DNA from: an uncultured Megasphaera sp.
Lineage (GTDB): Bacteria; Bacillota; Negativicutes; Veillonellales; Megasphaeraceae
DNA length: 24,752 nucleotides
Reading direction: 5' to 3'
Assembly (NCBI GenBank): GCA_900540735.1
Contig: UQHB01000040.1
Coordinates: 1 to 24,752 of the forward strand
The notes under the pieces were generated by a model. That model had not been told where the DNA came from and searched no databases. It was given only the letters and a program-made list of their open reading frames with translations. The position numbers were made by a program, and so were the translations under genes. Of the stretch, positions 14,696 to 22,481 are shown piece after piece; the stretch's first letter is position 1; the number at the start of each line of letters is the position of its first letter.

Positions 14696-14724
14696 TTGCC
14701 AAACAGCTAGGGGTATAGTATAAT
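14696..14724 (+). promoter_or_regulatory. Promoter of rplS
   Basis: TTGCCA (14696-14701), 17-bp spacer, TATAAT (14719-14724). This is one of the few promoters here without an extended -10. Confidence 0.85.
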
Positions 14725-14730
14725 ATCTCT

Positions 14731-14822
14731 TGTTTAATTTAGGCAGTCCTCTGTTCGCAAGACGATTACTGTGGAGTAGGGCAGTAACGAAGAACACGAA
14801 TGTCTCATAGGAGGAAAAAATA
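14731..14822 (+). promoter_or_regulatory. Structured rplS leader (possible autoregulatory site)
   Basis: About 90 nt. TTACTG (14766-14771) pairs with CAGTAA (14782-14787), and GTTCG (about 14753) can pair outside it with CGAAgAAC, giving a nested stem ahead of TAGGAGG. Leader-binding feedback by L19 is known in some Firmicutes; whether this is that element needs a covariance search. Confidence 0.4.
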
Positions 14823-15164
14823 ATGAACATTATCAGCGTATTGGAACAAGAACAGCTTCGTAACGACATCCCTGCATTCCGTCCTGGCGACACCGTTCGC
14901 GTACAGGTAAAGGTTGTCGAAGGTAACCGTGAACGTACACAGGCCTATGAAGGCGTTGTTATCGCTCGTAAAAATGGCGGCCTTCGTGAAACTTTTACAG
15001 TTCGTCGTATTTCCTACGGTGTAGGCGTTGAACGTACTTTCTTAGTACATTCCCCGCGTCTCGCTAAAATCGAAGTCGTTCGCCGTGGTATCGTTCGCCG
15101 CGCTAAATTGCATTATCTCCGCGGCTTAACAGGCAAAGCTGCTCGTATTCGCGAACGTCGGTAA
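14823..15164 (+). CDS. rplS: 50S ribosomal protein L19
   Basis: 113 residues, the standard length (about 115). The start MNIISVLEQEQLRNDIPAFR, the strand FRPGDTVRVQVKVVEGNRER, VIARKNGGLRETFTVRRISY and GVGVERTFLVHSP are classic L19, as is the basic end LHYLRGLTGKAARIRERR. L19 contacts 16S rRNA at the 30S-50S interface. Unusually for Bacillota it is not preceded here by trmD and rimM; it sits as a single gene with its own promoter and terminator. Confidence 0.98.
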   Translation: MNIISVLEQEQLRNDIPAFRPGDTVRVQVKVVEGNRERTQAYEGVVIARKNGGLRETFTVRRISYGVGVERTFLVHSPRLAKIEVVRRGIVRRAKLHYLRGLTGKAARIRERR

Positions 15165-15186
15165 TTCCCTGGCAAGAACACATAAA

Positions 15187-15221
15187 AGAAGGGTTGGATT
15201 CAGTCCAATCCTTCTTTTTTT
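15187..15221 (+). terminator. rplS terminator
   Basis: AGAAGGGTTGGA pairs with TCCAATCCTTCT (one G-U) around TTCAG and is followed by a run of seven T. It lies 22 bp after the stop codon. Confidence 0.93.
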
Positions 15222-15224
15222 CTG

Positions 15225-15253
15225 TTCACACGCACCGCCGTCTATGGTATAAT
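15225..15253 (+). promoter_or_regulatory. Promoter of ppaC
   Basis: TTCACA (15225-15230), 17-bp spacer, TATAAT (15248-15253) with TGG before it. It starts immediately after the rplS terminator. Confidence 0.8.
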
Positions 15254-15292
15254 GGGACAAGAAATTAAAGAATATTTAATGAGGTGATGAAA

Positions 15293-16564
15293 GTGGCAAA
15301 ACAGATTTATGTTACAGGCCATAAGAGCCCGGATACAGACTCTATTTGTTCGTCCATTGCATACGCAAAATTATTACAATTATTAGGAGAAGACGCTGCG
15401 CCTATTCGGGCTGGCGAAATCAATAAAGAAACGGCTTTTGCGCTGAATTATTTCCACGTAGAACCGCAACAATTAGTCACTGATTTTTACATCAAAGTCG
15501 GTGAAGCTGTCCATACGGATGTCAAAGCCTTATCCACATCGTCGAGCTTAAAAGATGCTGCAAAATGGTTCGATGAACATGAAGCAGACGTAGCTCCTGT
15601 TGCTGATGACGGCAAATTCGTCGGCGTTATCGACCGCGCAGCGTTAGCTAATGAATTTGTTAAAACTGTCGTTGGCAAAGAATTAGATACAGTTAAATCG
15701 TTGACTCATGAACCGGCTCTGACATTCAGTACGACTTCTAACGGCCATGACGTACCGGCTGAAGGCCAGTATGCTGTCGTTGACAACGGCCAGTATGTCG
15801 GCATGGTTTGTGCTCAGTGCGTTGCCGGTGTTGAAAAACGGAAAGTCGTCCTCGTCGACCACAACGAAAAGAAACAGATTATTGACGGCATTGACGAAGC
15901 AGAAATCGTCACGGTTATTGACCACCATCGTATTGGCGGCACACTGACGACAGAAGGACCGATTTTCATCCTTTTCAAAACGGTCGGCTGCACTGCTACG
16001 ATTTTGACACAGCTCTACAATCACGCTAAACAAGACATTCCGAAGGAAATCGCCGGCCTTCTTTTATCGGCTATTTTATCCGATACGGTCTTGTTCCGTT
16101 CGCCGACATGCACACAGCAAGATAAAGACGCTGCAGAACAGCTCGCTAAAATTGCTGGCGTAGACATCGAAACATACGGCATGGATATGCTCAAAGCCGG
16201 TGCAAATGTCTCCGATTTGACACCGGATCAGATTGCTCACAACGATATGAAAGAATTTACTGGCGGCGGCCAAACCTTTACAGTTTCGCAGGTACAGGTC
16301 ATGGATACGAGCGACTTACTGGCACAGAAACAAGTCCTCCTCAATGCCCTCGAAAAAATGCGTGCTGAAAAAGGCTATGCTGCGTCCTTCCTCATGATTA
16401 CGAGCATCATCGACGAAGCTACAAACTTCATCTTTGCTGGTAACATGGACGCTGTCGTTGCCAAAGCATTCGACAAAGAAGTACTCGACAAAGAAGTCTA
16501 TTTGCCGAAAGTCATGAGCCGGAAGAAACAGATTATTCCGCCACTCTTAGACGCTATGAAATAA
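15293..16564 (+). CDS. ppaC: CBS-domain manganese-dependent inorganic pyrophosphatase (family II)
   Basis: About 423 residues; classical family II enzymes have about 310. The DHH-family catalytic parts are split. GHKSPDTDSICSS lies near the N-terminus, VIDHHRIGG (the DHH motif) after the insert, and SRKKQ near residue 409 binds pyrophosphate. An insert of about 115 residues (roughly 75-190) carries a CBS pair: VKALSTSSSLKDAAKWF, VAPVADDGKFVGVIDR, AEGQYAVVDNGQYVGMV. The DRTGG domain found in many CBS-PPases is absent. CBS pairs in this family bind adenine nucleotides, so hydrolysis of PPi probably responds to AMP/ADP/ATP. GTG 15293 is preferred because GAGGTGA sits about 6 nt before it, while ATG 15287 lies on top of that site. 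Confidence 0.92.
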   Translation: MAKQIYVTGHKSPDTDSICSSIAYAKLLQLLGEDAAPIRAGEINKETAFALNYFHVEPQQLVTDFYIKVGEAVHTDVKALSTSSSLKDAAKWFDEHEADVAPVADDGKFVGVIDRAALANEFVKTVVGKELDTVKSLTHEPALTFSTTSNGHDVPAEGQYAVVDNGQYVGMVCAQCVAGVEKRKVVLVDHNEKKQIIDGIDEAEIVTVIDHHRIGGTLTTEGPIFILFKTVGCTATILTQLYNHAKQDIPKEIAGLLLSAILSDTVLFRSPTCTQQDKDAAEQLAKIAGVDIETYGMDMLKAGANVSDLTPDQIAHNDMKEFTGGGQTFTVSQVQVMDTSDLLAQKQVLLNALEKMRAEKGYAASFLMITSIIDEATNFIFAGNMDAVVAKAFDKEVLDKEVYLPKVMSRKKQIIPPLLDAMK

Positions 16565-16636
16565 GGAATACACAGGTTGATGACAAAGACCCCATCTCGT
16601 CGGTGAGGCCTTTTGTTTTTCTCTCAAGGAGTACGT

Positions 16637-18838
16637 ATGAATCTCATTTTAGATACTTTAAATGACCGTCAAAAAGAAGCGGTCCTCCATACAGAAGGGC
16701 CCCTCCTCGTGACGGCTGGTGCTGGCTCAGGGAAGACGAAAGTCCTTACGTGCCGCATTGCTCATTTATTAGAATTAGGTGTGTCGCCTTATAAAATTTT
16801 AGCCATTACCTTTACAAATAAAGCAGCAAAAGAAATGAAAGAGCGCGTGCAAAAACTCGTCGGCGCCCAGGCCGAAAGCATGTGGCTCAGTACGTTCCAT
16901 GCGTTCTGCGCTAAACTCTTGCGCTTTGAATTAAAAGGCTTCCATGGATACAATCATAATTTTACCATTTATGATAGTACAGACCAGTTGACGCTCATGA
17001 AGGATTGCTTGAAACAAGCTAATCTCGATGACAAACAGTTTCCGCCTCGTTCTGTCTTGGGTACGATTTCAGGTGCCAAGAATGCTCTCTTAGATGCTGA
17101 TGATTTTGCTGGTGAAGTGAAAGACTTTTATGAACAAAAAGTGGCCGAAGTGTACAAGCTCTATGCACAGAAGCTCAAAGAAAATAATGCACTCGACTTT
17201 GATGATTTACTCTTCTTAGCGGTCAAGTTATTACAAGAAAATCAGGAAGTCCGCGAAAAATATCAGTCTCGTTTCCAATACATCCTCATTGACGAATACC
17301 AAGATACAAACCATGCCCAGTATACATTGACGAAAATCTTAGCAGCCCGGTGGCGCAATATTTGTGTCGTCGGTGATGCAGACCAAAGCATTTATGCTTG
17401 GCGTGGTGCAGACATTCGCAATATCATCGATTTTACGCGTGATTATCCTGATGCTGCATCTATTAAACTAGAACAGAATTACCGCTCGACGAAGACCATT
17501 TTGAACGCCGCTAACGCAGTCATTGAAAATAACGAAAGCCGTCCGAAAAAAGTCTTGTGGACCGAAAACCCAGGGGGCAATAAAATCATTCATTACCATG
17601 CTCAGACGGAACACGACGAAGCGGACTACGTTGCTGGCGTCATTTACAACCGCCATAGCATTAGCCATGAACCGTATGGTGATATGGCCATTTTGTTCCG
17701 CACGAACTCTCAGTCGCGAACGCTCGAAGAAAAGCTCATGCGCTATGCTATCCCGTATACGATGGTCGGCGGCACGAAGTTCTATGACCGCAAGGAAATC
17801 AAAGACGTACTGGCTTATTTACGGCTCTTGTACAATCCTGATGACAGCCTTAGCTTGACGCGTATCATCAATGTACCGAAGCGTAATATTGGTGCGACGA
17901 CGTTAGAGCATATTGCTGAATTTGCCGAAGAACACGACATGTCTCTCTTTGATGCCTTGTCGTCACCAGACGATTTACCTATTACGAAACGGGCGAAAGG
18001 TGCCTTAGAAGATTTTGCCGTCACGATTTTTGAGCTCTTAAATCACATCGAAGACTGGGATGTGCTGACTCTCATGGAAGAAGTGCTCAAGCAGACGGGC
18101 TACGGTAACATGCTCGACCAAGAAGCAGCACGGGACCCGCAGGGCGAAAGCCGCAAAGAAAATGTCGGCGAATTATTGTCTGTAGCGAAAGATTATATGG
18201 ATTCTAATCCCGATGGAAATCTCCAAGATTTCCTGGAAAATGTAGCTCTCGTGAGTGATGTCGATTCCTTTGAAAATAACGAATCGAAAGTCACCTTAAT
18301 GACGCTTCATGCAGCAAAAGGCCTAGAATTTCCTGTAGTCTTCCTCGTCGGCCTCGACGAAGGCTTATTCCCACACAGCCGCACGCTCATGGACCCAAAT
18401 CAAATCGAAGAAGAACGGCGTTTAGCCTACGTAGGTATTACGCGAGCAGAACGGCAACTCTACGTGACCAATGCGTCGACGCGGACCATGTATGGCCGTG
18501 TGTCGGCCTATTTGCCGAGCCGCTTCTTAGATGAAATCCCAACGGAACTAATCGAAGAATACCACCGCAAGGCTGCTGTGCTCCAGTCTCAGACGACGAG
18601 CGTGCCTAGGAGACAACGTGTTTCTATTTTAACGAAGCCTGTAGCGACGAGTTTACCGAAACAGCATGTCGTCACGTCGACCTTTGCGAAAGGCGACAAA
18701 GTGCGCCATAAAATTTGGGGCATTGGTGAAGTCCTCGAAGTCATTGGCGAAGGGCCGAATATGCAAATGAAAATTCAATTCCCGACAAAAGGGGTGCGGC
18801 AAGTCGTCGTCAAATATGCACCTATTGAAAAAGCGTAA
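16637..18838 (+). CDS. pcrA: ATP-dependent 3'-5' DNA helicase PcrA/UvrD
   Basis: About 733 residues, matching PcrA length. Helicase superfamily 1 motifs occur in order: Q motif LNDRQKEAV, Walker A GAGSGKT (28-34), TFTNKAAKEM, DEYQDTN (motif II), GDADQSIYAWRGAD (III), QNYRS (IV), TLHAAKGLEFPVVF (V) and YVGITRAERQLYV (VI). The C-terminal GDKVRHKIWGIGEVLEV to VVKYAPIE segment is the Tudor-like RNA polymerase-interaction domain. PcrA unwinds DNA in repair and clears protein or transcription roadblocks. ATG 16637 is chosen because AAGGAG is 5 nt upstream. It leads an apparent pcrA-(thrE remnant)-ligA operon. Confidence 0.97.
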   Translation: MNLILDTLNDRQKEAVLHTEGPLLVTAGAGSGKTKVLTCRIAHLLELGVSPYKILAITFTNKAAKEMKERVQKLVGAQAESMWLSTFHAFCAKLLRFELKGFHGYNHNFTIYDSTDQLTLMKDCLKQANLDDKQFPPRSVLGTISGAKNALLDADDFAGEVKDFYEQKVAEVYKLYAQKLKENNALDFDDLLFLAVKLLQENQEVREKYQSRFQYILIDEYQDTNHAQYTLTKILAARWRNICVVGDADQSIYAWRGADIRNIIDFTRDYPDAASIKLEQNYRSTKTILNAANAVIENNESRPKKVLWTENPGGNKIIHYHAQTEHDEADYVAGVIYNRHSISHEPYGDMAILFRTNSQSRTLEEKLMRYAIPYTMVGGTKFYDRKEIKDVLAYLRLLYNPDDSLSLTRIINVPKRNIGATTLEHIAEFAEEHDMSLFDALSSPDDLPITKRAKGALEDFAVTIFELLNHIEDWDVLTLMEEVLKQTGYGNMLDQEAARDPQGESRKENVGELLSVAKDYMDSNPDGNLQDFLENVALVSDVDSFENNESKVTLMTLHAAKGLEFPVVFLVGLDEGLFPHSRTLMDPNQIEEERRLAYVGITRAERQLYVTNASTRTMYGRVSAYLPSRFLDEIPTELIEEYHRKAAVLQSQTTSVPRRQRVSILTKPVATSLPKQHVVTSTFAKGDKVRHKIWGIGEVLEVIGEGPNMQMKIQFPTKGVRQVVVKYAPIEKA

Positions 18839-18862
18839 CCACCCAAAGGAGGAGGGCTCTGG

Positions 18863-19805
18863 ATGGAAACAGATGTAGGCACCATCACGGCTTGCGATAC
18901 AGCAGCCATTAGTTCTGCCAGACAAACGACGATTAAAGAGAAAATGGAAATGATTTTAGATGTAGGCCAGCTGCTCATGGAAAGCGGTGACGACTCAAAG
19001 AGCATCGTCCGCGACATGCTGCGCGCTGCCGCCTATTTGGGCTCCACTGGAAGCTTCTCAATTTCCATATGACCTACACGACGATTATGGCCAATTACGA
19101 CGGCGATATGCGCTCGTATACGGTTTTTCGCAAGTGCTGTCACCACGGCATGCATGAAGACCATCATCGACGTGAGTCAGCTGTCGTGGCGGGCACTGGC
19201 CGAGAAATACGTCGTCCCGGCCTTTAAAGCCGATTTAGACGGCATGAAACTAGAGAGTTCGCGCCGTTATTATAGCCCCTTAGTGATCTCAATCGCTTCG
19301 GGGATTGCGTGCGGCGGCTTTTGTAAACTCTTTGGCTGTGACTGGGTGGCCTTTATCTATACGGCACTGGCTGCGTGTCTGGGTTTTTGGGCGCGCCGCT
19401 GGTGCAATGGCCTCGAAATCAATCCCTATATTAGCACGGCTATCGCTTCGTGTGCGGCTACGGTCGTCGCGTATGGGACGAGTTTTTTGCCGGGCTCAGA
19501 GACACCGTGGTTTCCTATGATTGCGTGTATGCTCTTTTTAGTGCCTGGTATTCCGCTCATCAATTCCTTTGATGATTTGATGAATAACTATATTGTCTCC
19601 GGTGGGCTTTTCTATTATCTTTAATATTCCGCCAAAACTCTTAGCCATTGCCGTAGGTGCTACACTGCCGGATATGATTGCTCATCACTTCCTCGAAAAG
19701 GGCAAGCATAAACGGCTCCAGTGTCTGCTCGCTGCAGCCCGTGCAGAAGACGAAGAAGAACTGGCTGTGGAAATGGATATTGACCAAGCAAGTAATATTA
19801 AGTAA
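18863..19805 (+). pseudogene. Broken ThrE-type threonine/serine exporter (three frame breaks)
   Basis: The ThrE N-terminal domain is recognisable but scattered over frames. It begins at ATG 18863 behind a strong AAAGGAGGAGGG: MILDVGQLLMESGDDSKSIV then AAAYLG. From about 19041 to 19153 the homology runs one frame over (NFHMTYTTIMANYDGDMRSY, VFRKCCHHGMH), and the original frame hits TGA at 19070. From 19154 it returns to the first frame (VSQLSWRALAEKY, several TM segments, LVPGIPLINSFDDLMNN) and stops at 19622. A third frame (to 19805) reads VGFSIIFNIPPKLLAIAV, like the start of the second ThrE half (ThrE_2), then an acidic tail. The intact exporter would move Thr/Ser out across the inner membrane. 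As read it cannot be made. Assembly indels remain possible. Confidence 0.8.
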
Positions 19806-19817
19806 GGAGAGGGTCTT

Positions 19818-21818
19818 ATGGATGAACAACAGGAAAAAGCACGGCTCTTGGCCTTGCGCAAGAAAATTGATGAATTAAGTTATCAGTACTATACACTCGA
19901 TAAGCCGACTGTGACGGACTACGAGTACGATATGATGTACCGCGAGCTGGAAAATATAGAAAAGGCTCATCCCGACTGGATTACGCCAGATTCGCCGACG
20001 CAACGCGTAGGCTCGAAGATTTCCGGCGGCTTTGCTAAATACACGCACGACCGGCCTATGCTCAGTTTGGGCGACGTTTTCAATGACGATGAACTGCGTG
20101 AATTTGACCAGCGCGTGCGTGGTGATTTAGGTGGCGAAGACTTAGAATACGTAGTGGAATTAAAAATCGACGGCCTGGCGGTCAATCTTATTTACGAACA
20201 GGGCCAGTTTGTCCGCGGCGTGACGCGCGGTGATGGGCGAGTAGGCGAAGACATTACGAATAATGTCCGAACCATTCGCACGATTCCCTTACACATTCCC
20301 AGTGACTCGCCGCATGTTGAAATCCGCGGTGAAGTCTATATGCCCATTGCGTCCTTTGAAGCCCTCAATGCCCAGCGTCGCGACGATGAGTTAGAACCCT
20401 TTGCTAATCCGCGCAACGCTGCAGCCGGTTCGCTCCGTCAGCTCGACCCGCGCATTACGGCACAACGGAAATTAGCCTTTTTTGCCTATGCTTTAGGAGG
20501 CACTGTGGGGATTGAGATTCCTAGCCAAGAAGCACTGCTACAAGATTTAAAGGATTTTCATTTCCAAGTCAATCCAGAATACCGGAAATTTACGAATATA
20601 GAAAATGTCATTACCTTTATCCATAGCTGGGATGACCGCCGCGATACACTGCCGTATGCGACAGACGGCATGGTCGTCAAAGTCAACTCCTTTGCGCAAC
20701 AACAGCGGCTTGGAAATACAGTCAAGATTCCGCGCTGGGCGATAGCCTATAAATTCCCACCAGAACAGGCGAAGACAAAAGTCCTCGGCATTTCCGTATC
20801 CTTAGGGCGGACGGGCGTGCTCACACCGGCTGCAGATTTACAGCCGGTGCGCTTGGCTGGGACGACGGTCAAACGGGCAACGCTCCACAACGAAGGTTAC
20901 ATCAAAGAAAAAGATATCCGTATTGGTGACACCGTCATTATTCAAAAAGCTGGCGAAATTATTCCTGAAGTAGTCCGCTCCTTGCCGAATTTGCGGACAG
21001 GGGAAGAACAAGTCTTTGCCATGCCTGCAACGTGCCCGAGCTGTGGCGGCCCGGTCGTGCGTAAAGAGGGAGAGGCTGCAACACGCTGCATCAATCCTGA
21101 TTGTCCGGCCGTCATTGGCGAAAAAATTGCTCATTTCGTGTCGCGCGATGCTATGAACATCGATGGCCTCGGCGATGCTATTGTACAACAGCTTTTGGCG
21201 CAGCATTTAATCCACGACGTAGCCGACATTTACAGCTTGACGAAAGAAGAACTGGTTGACCTCGAAGGCTTTGGTGAAAAATCGGCAGATAATCTTATCA
21301 AAGCTATTGAGACCAGTAAATCTGTTGGCTTGGCGCGCGTCCTCTTTGCCTTAGGGATTCGTTTCGTCGGTGCCAAAGCCGGGCGTGTCCTGGCCGAATG
21401 CTTTGGCTCTATTGAAGCCATTATGGCAGCCTCTGTAGACGAATTGACAGCGATTGACGATATTGGGCCGCGCATTGCCGAAAGCATTGCCGATTACTTT
21501 AGAAATGAAAAAAATCGGGCTCTCGTCCAGAAGCTCCAAGGGTATGGCGTAAACATGACCGCTGAAAAACGGCAGCTCATTAACACGACCTTTGATGGGG
21601 AAGTAGTCGTTCTTACAGGGAAACTGCAAATTATGACGCGCAAAGAAGCAGAACAAGCTGTCGAAGACCGCGGCGGTAAATGTACGTTGTCTGTGACGAA
21701 GAAAACGACTCTCGTCGTCGTTGGAGCTGAACCGGGCAGTAAGTACGAAAAAGCGCGGAAATTGGGAACTCATATTATTACAGAAGAAGAATTTGTCGAT
21801 TGGCTCAAACGCGAGTAA
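19818..21818 (+). CDS. ligA: NAD+-dependent DNA ligase
   Basis: 666 residues, standard for LigA. Ia domain at the N-terminus (LSYQYYTLDKPTVTDYEYD); adenylation site ELKIDGLAVNL with nucleophile Lys116; SLGRTGVLTPAADLQPV in the OB fold; a four-Cys zinc finger (CPSCGG ... CINPDC, about 400-425); four helix-hairpin-helix repeats (NIDGLGDAIVQQLL, VDLEGFGEKSADNL and ALGIRFVGAKAGR, TAIDDIGPRIAESIADYF); and a C-terminal BRCT domain (GEVVVLTGKLQ to EEEFVDWLKRE). It seals nicks in replication and repair using NAD+, and NAD synthetase is encoded 0.7 kb downstream. Start ATG 19818 follows AAGGAGAGGG, which overlaps the stop of the broken thrE. Confidence 0.98.
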   Translation: MDEQQEKARLLALRKKIDELSYQYYTLDKPTVTDYEYDMMYRELENIEKAHPDWITPDSPTQRVGSKISGGFAKYTHDRPMLSLGDVFNDDELREFDQRVRGDLGGEDLEYVVELKIDGLAVNLIYEQGQFVRGVTRGDGRVGEDITNNVRTIRTIPLHIPSDSPHVEIRGEVYMPIASFEALNAQRRDDELEPFANPRNAAAGSLRQLDPRITAQRKLAFFAYALGGTVGIEIPSQEALLQDLKDFHFQVNPEYRKFTNIENVITFIHSWDDRRDTLPYATDGMVVKVNSFAQQQRLGNTVKIPRWAIAYKFPPEQAKTKVLGISVSLGRTGVLTPAADLQPVRLAGTTVKRATLHNEGYIKEKDIRIGDTVIIQKAGEIIPEVVRSLPNLRTGEEQVFAMPATCPSCGGPVVRKEGEAATRCINPDCPAVIGEKIAHFVSRDAMNIDGLGDAIVQQLLAQHLIHDVADIYSLTKEELVDLEGFGEKSADNLIKAIETSKSVGLARVLFALGIRFVGAKAGRVLAECFGSIEAIMAASVDELTAIDDIGPRIAESIADYFRNEKNRALVQKLQGYGVNMTAEKRQLINTTFDGEVVVLTGKLQIMTRKEAEQAVEDRGGKCTLSVTKKTTLVVVGAEPGSKYEKARKLGTHIITEEEFVDWLKRE

Positions 21819-21854
21819 ATTTTACTATTCTTTACAGTTTTACAATATAATTAC

Positions 21855-21883
21855 TTTACAGAATAACAAAAACAAGATATAAT
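21855..21883 (+). promoter_or_regulatory. Promoter in the ligA downstream gap
   Basis: TTTACA (21855-21860), 17-bp spacer, TATAAT (21878-21883). It points right toward a terminator about 45 bp on, with no ORF in between. Further TTTAC(A/T) copies lie at 21821, 21831 and 21839. Confidence 0.65.
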
Positions 21884-21900
21884 GTAATCAAGAAAGAAAC

Positions 21901-21936
21901 GAAAGCAAAAAAGAGAACGAAAGCAAAAAAGAGAAC
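21901..21936 (+). repeat. Tandem 18-bp repeat, two exact copies
   Basis: GAAAGCAAAAAAGAGAAC occurs twice head to tail (21901-21918, 21919-21936) with no mismatch. The end of the second copy enters the terminator stem. Confidence 0.95.
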
Positions 21937-21981
21937 GTCAAGCGTGACCTTTACGGAGGCAGGCATTGACGTTCTCTTTTT
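21927..21981. terminator. Bidirectional terminator after ligA and the 21992 gene
   Basis: AAAAGAGAACGTCAA (21927-21941) pairs exactly with TTGACGTTCTCTTTT (21966-21980). T runs follow on both strands. The loop is 24 nt. Confidence 0.9.
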
Positions 21982-21991
21982 ATATAGCCTA

Positions 21992-22390
21992 TTAGTGCAT
22001 ATGCGTAATCACTTTGTAGGAAATGATGGCGATGATTAAGAGGACACCGCAAATACGCATGATTTTTCCTTTATACGAAATCCCTTCATCTGTTTCAGCA
22101 GAGACGATTTTTCCTTCGCGCAGCTGAATGATGACACCGCGAATGGAAATGTGTTTTTTCGTCAGGCCGTAATAGGCTTTTTCTCGTTCGCGCAGCTCAT
22201 GGGATGCGGCTAAATAACTATCAAAGACGAGAGGCCCCTTGTCGGGCGTGACCGAACTAAGGCCGAGGAGGGAGTAATTGCGTTCTTTTTCGTCTTCCGG
22301 AAGGGCAATGATATATCCTGTAATATCGCCAAACGTCCCTTTCAGCCAATAATCTAAGGGACGAATAATTTTATCTGCTTTTTGTTTCAT
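21992..22390 (-). CDS. Small membrane-anchored protein of unknown function
   Basis: 132 residues. Residues 1 to about 105 are soluble and charged (MKQKADKIIRPLDYWLKGTF, GYIIALPEDEKERNYSLLGL, LREREKAYYGLTKKHISIRG), and a single C-terminal TM segment (IMRICGVLLIIAIISYKVI) follows. No signal peptide. The pattern suggests a cytoplasmic domain held at the inner membrane by its tail. I recognise no family. The start ATG 22390 has AAAGGA about 9 nt upstream; a longer frame exists but has no ribosome site. The gene has its own promoter inside the nadE terminator region. Confidence 0.7.
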   Translation of the reverse strand: MKQKADKIIRPLDYWLKGTFGDITGYIIALPEDEKERNYSLLGLSSVTPDKGPLVFDSYLAASHELREREKAYYGLTKKHISIRGVIIQLREGKIVSAETDEGISYKGKIMRICGVLLIIAIISYKVITHMH

Positions 22391-22420
22391 AGGGTCCATC
22401 CTTTCTATATACACTGCTTT

Positions 22421-22449
22421 ATTATAGCAAAAAGCGAGACGAGTGGGAA
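22421..22449 (-). promoter_or_regulatory. Promoter of the 21992-22390 gene
   Basis: On the minus strand: TTCCCA (22444-22449), 17-bp spacer, TATAAT (22421-22426) with TGC before it. The -35 falls in the loop of the nadE terminator. Confidence 0.65.
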
Positions 22450-22479
22450 TAGTAAAAATTCTCAACATGTCTCGCTTTT
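22425..22479 (-). terminator. nadE terminator
   Basis: AAAAGCGAGAC (22430-22440) and GTCTCGCTTTT (22469-22479) pair over 11 bp. On the minus strand the stem is followed by CTTTTTGC. It lies 3 bp after the nadE stop. Confidence 0.85.
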
Positions 22480-22481
22480 GT

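Larger units (their letters stand above)
21890..21981 (+). ncRNA. Candidate small RNA, about 90 nt
   Basis: The stretch lies between a 17-bp-spaced promoter and a 15-bp terminator hairpin and contains no coding potential. Its 5' half is unstructured, purine-rich and made of two copies of an 18-bp unit; its 3' half is the terminator, with a 24-nt loop containing ACGGAGGCAGG. Single-stranded repeat plus strong terminator is a usual small-RNA layout. It is also consistent with a simple ligA terminator plus a chance promoter. Confidence 0.45.

Noticed and set aside
16580..16622. Terminator after ppaC
   Set aside because: The best stem (AAG.CC.CA with TG.GG.CTT) has two internal mismatches and a 9-nt loop; too weak to list despite the following T run.
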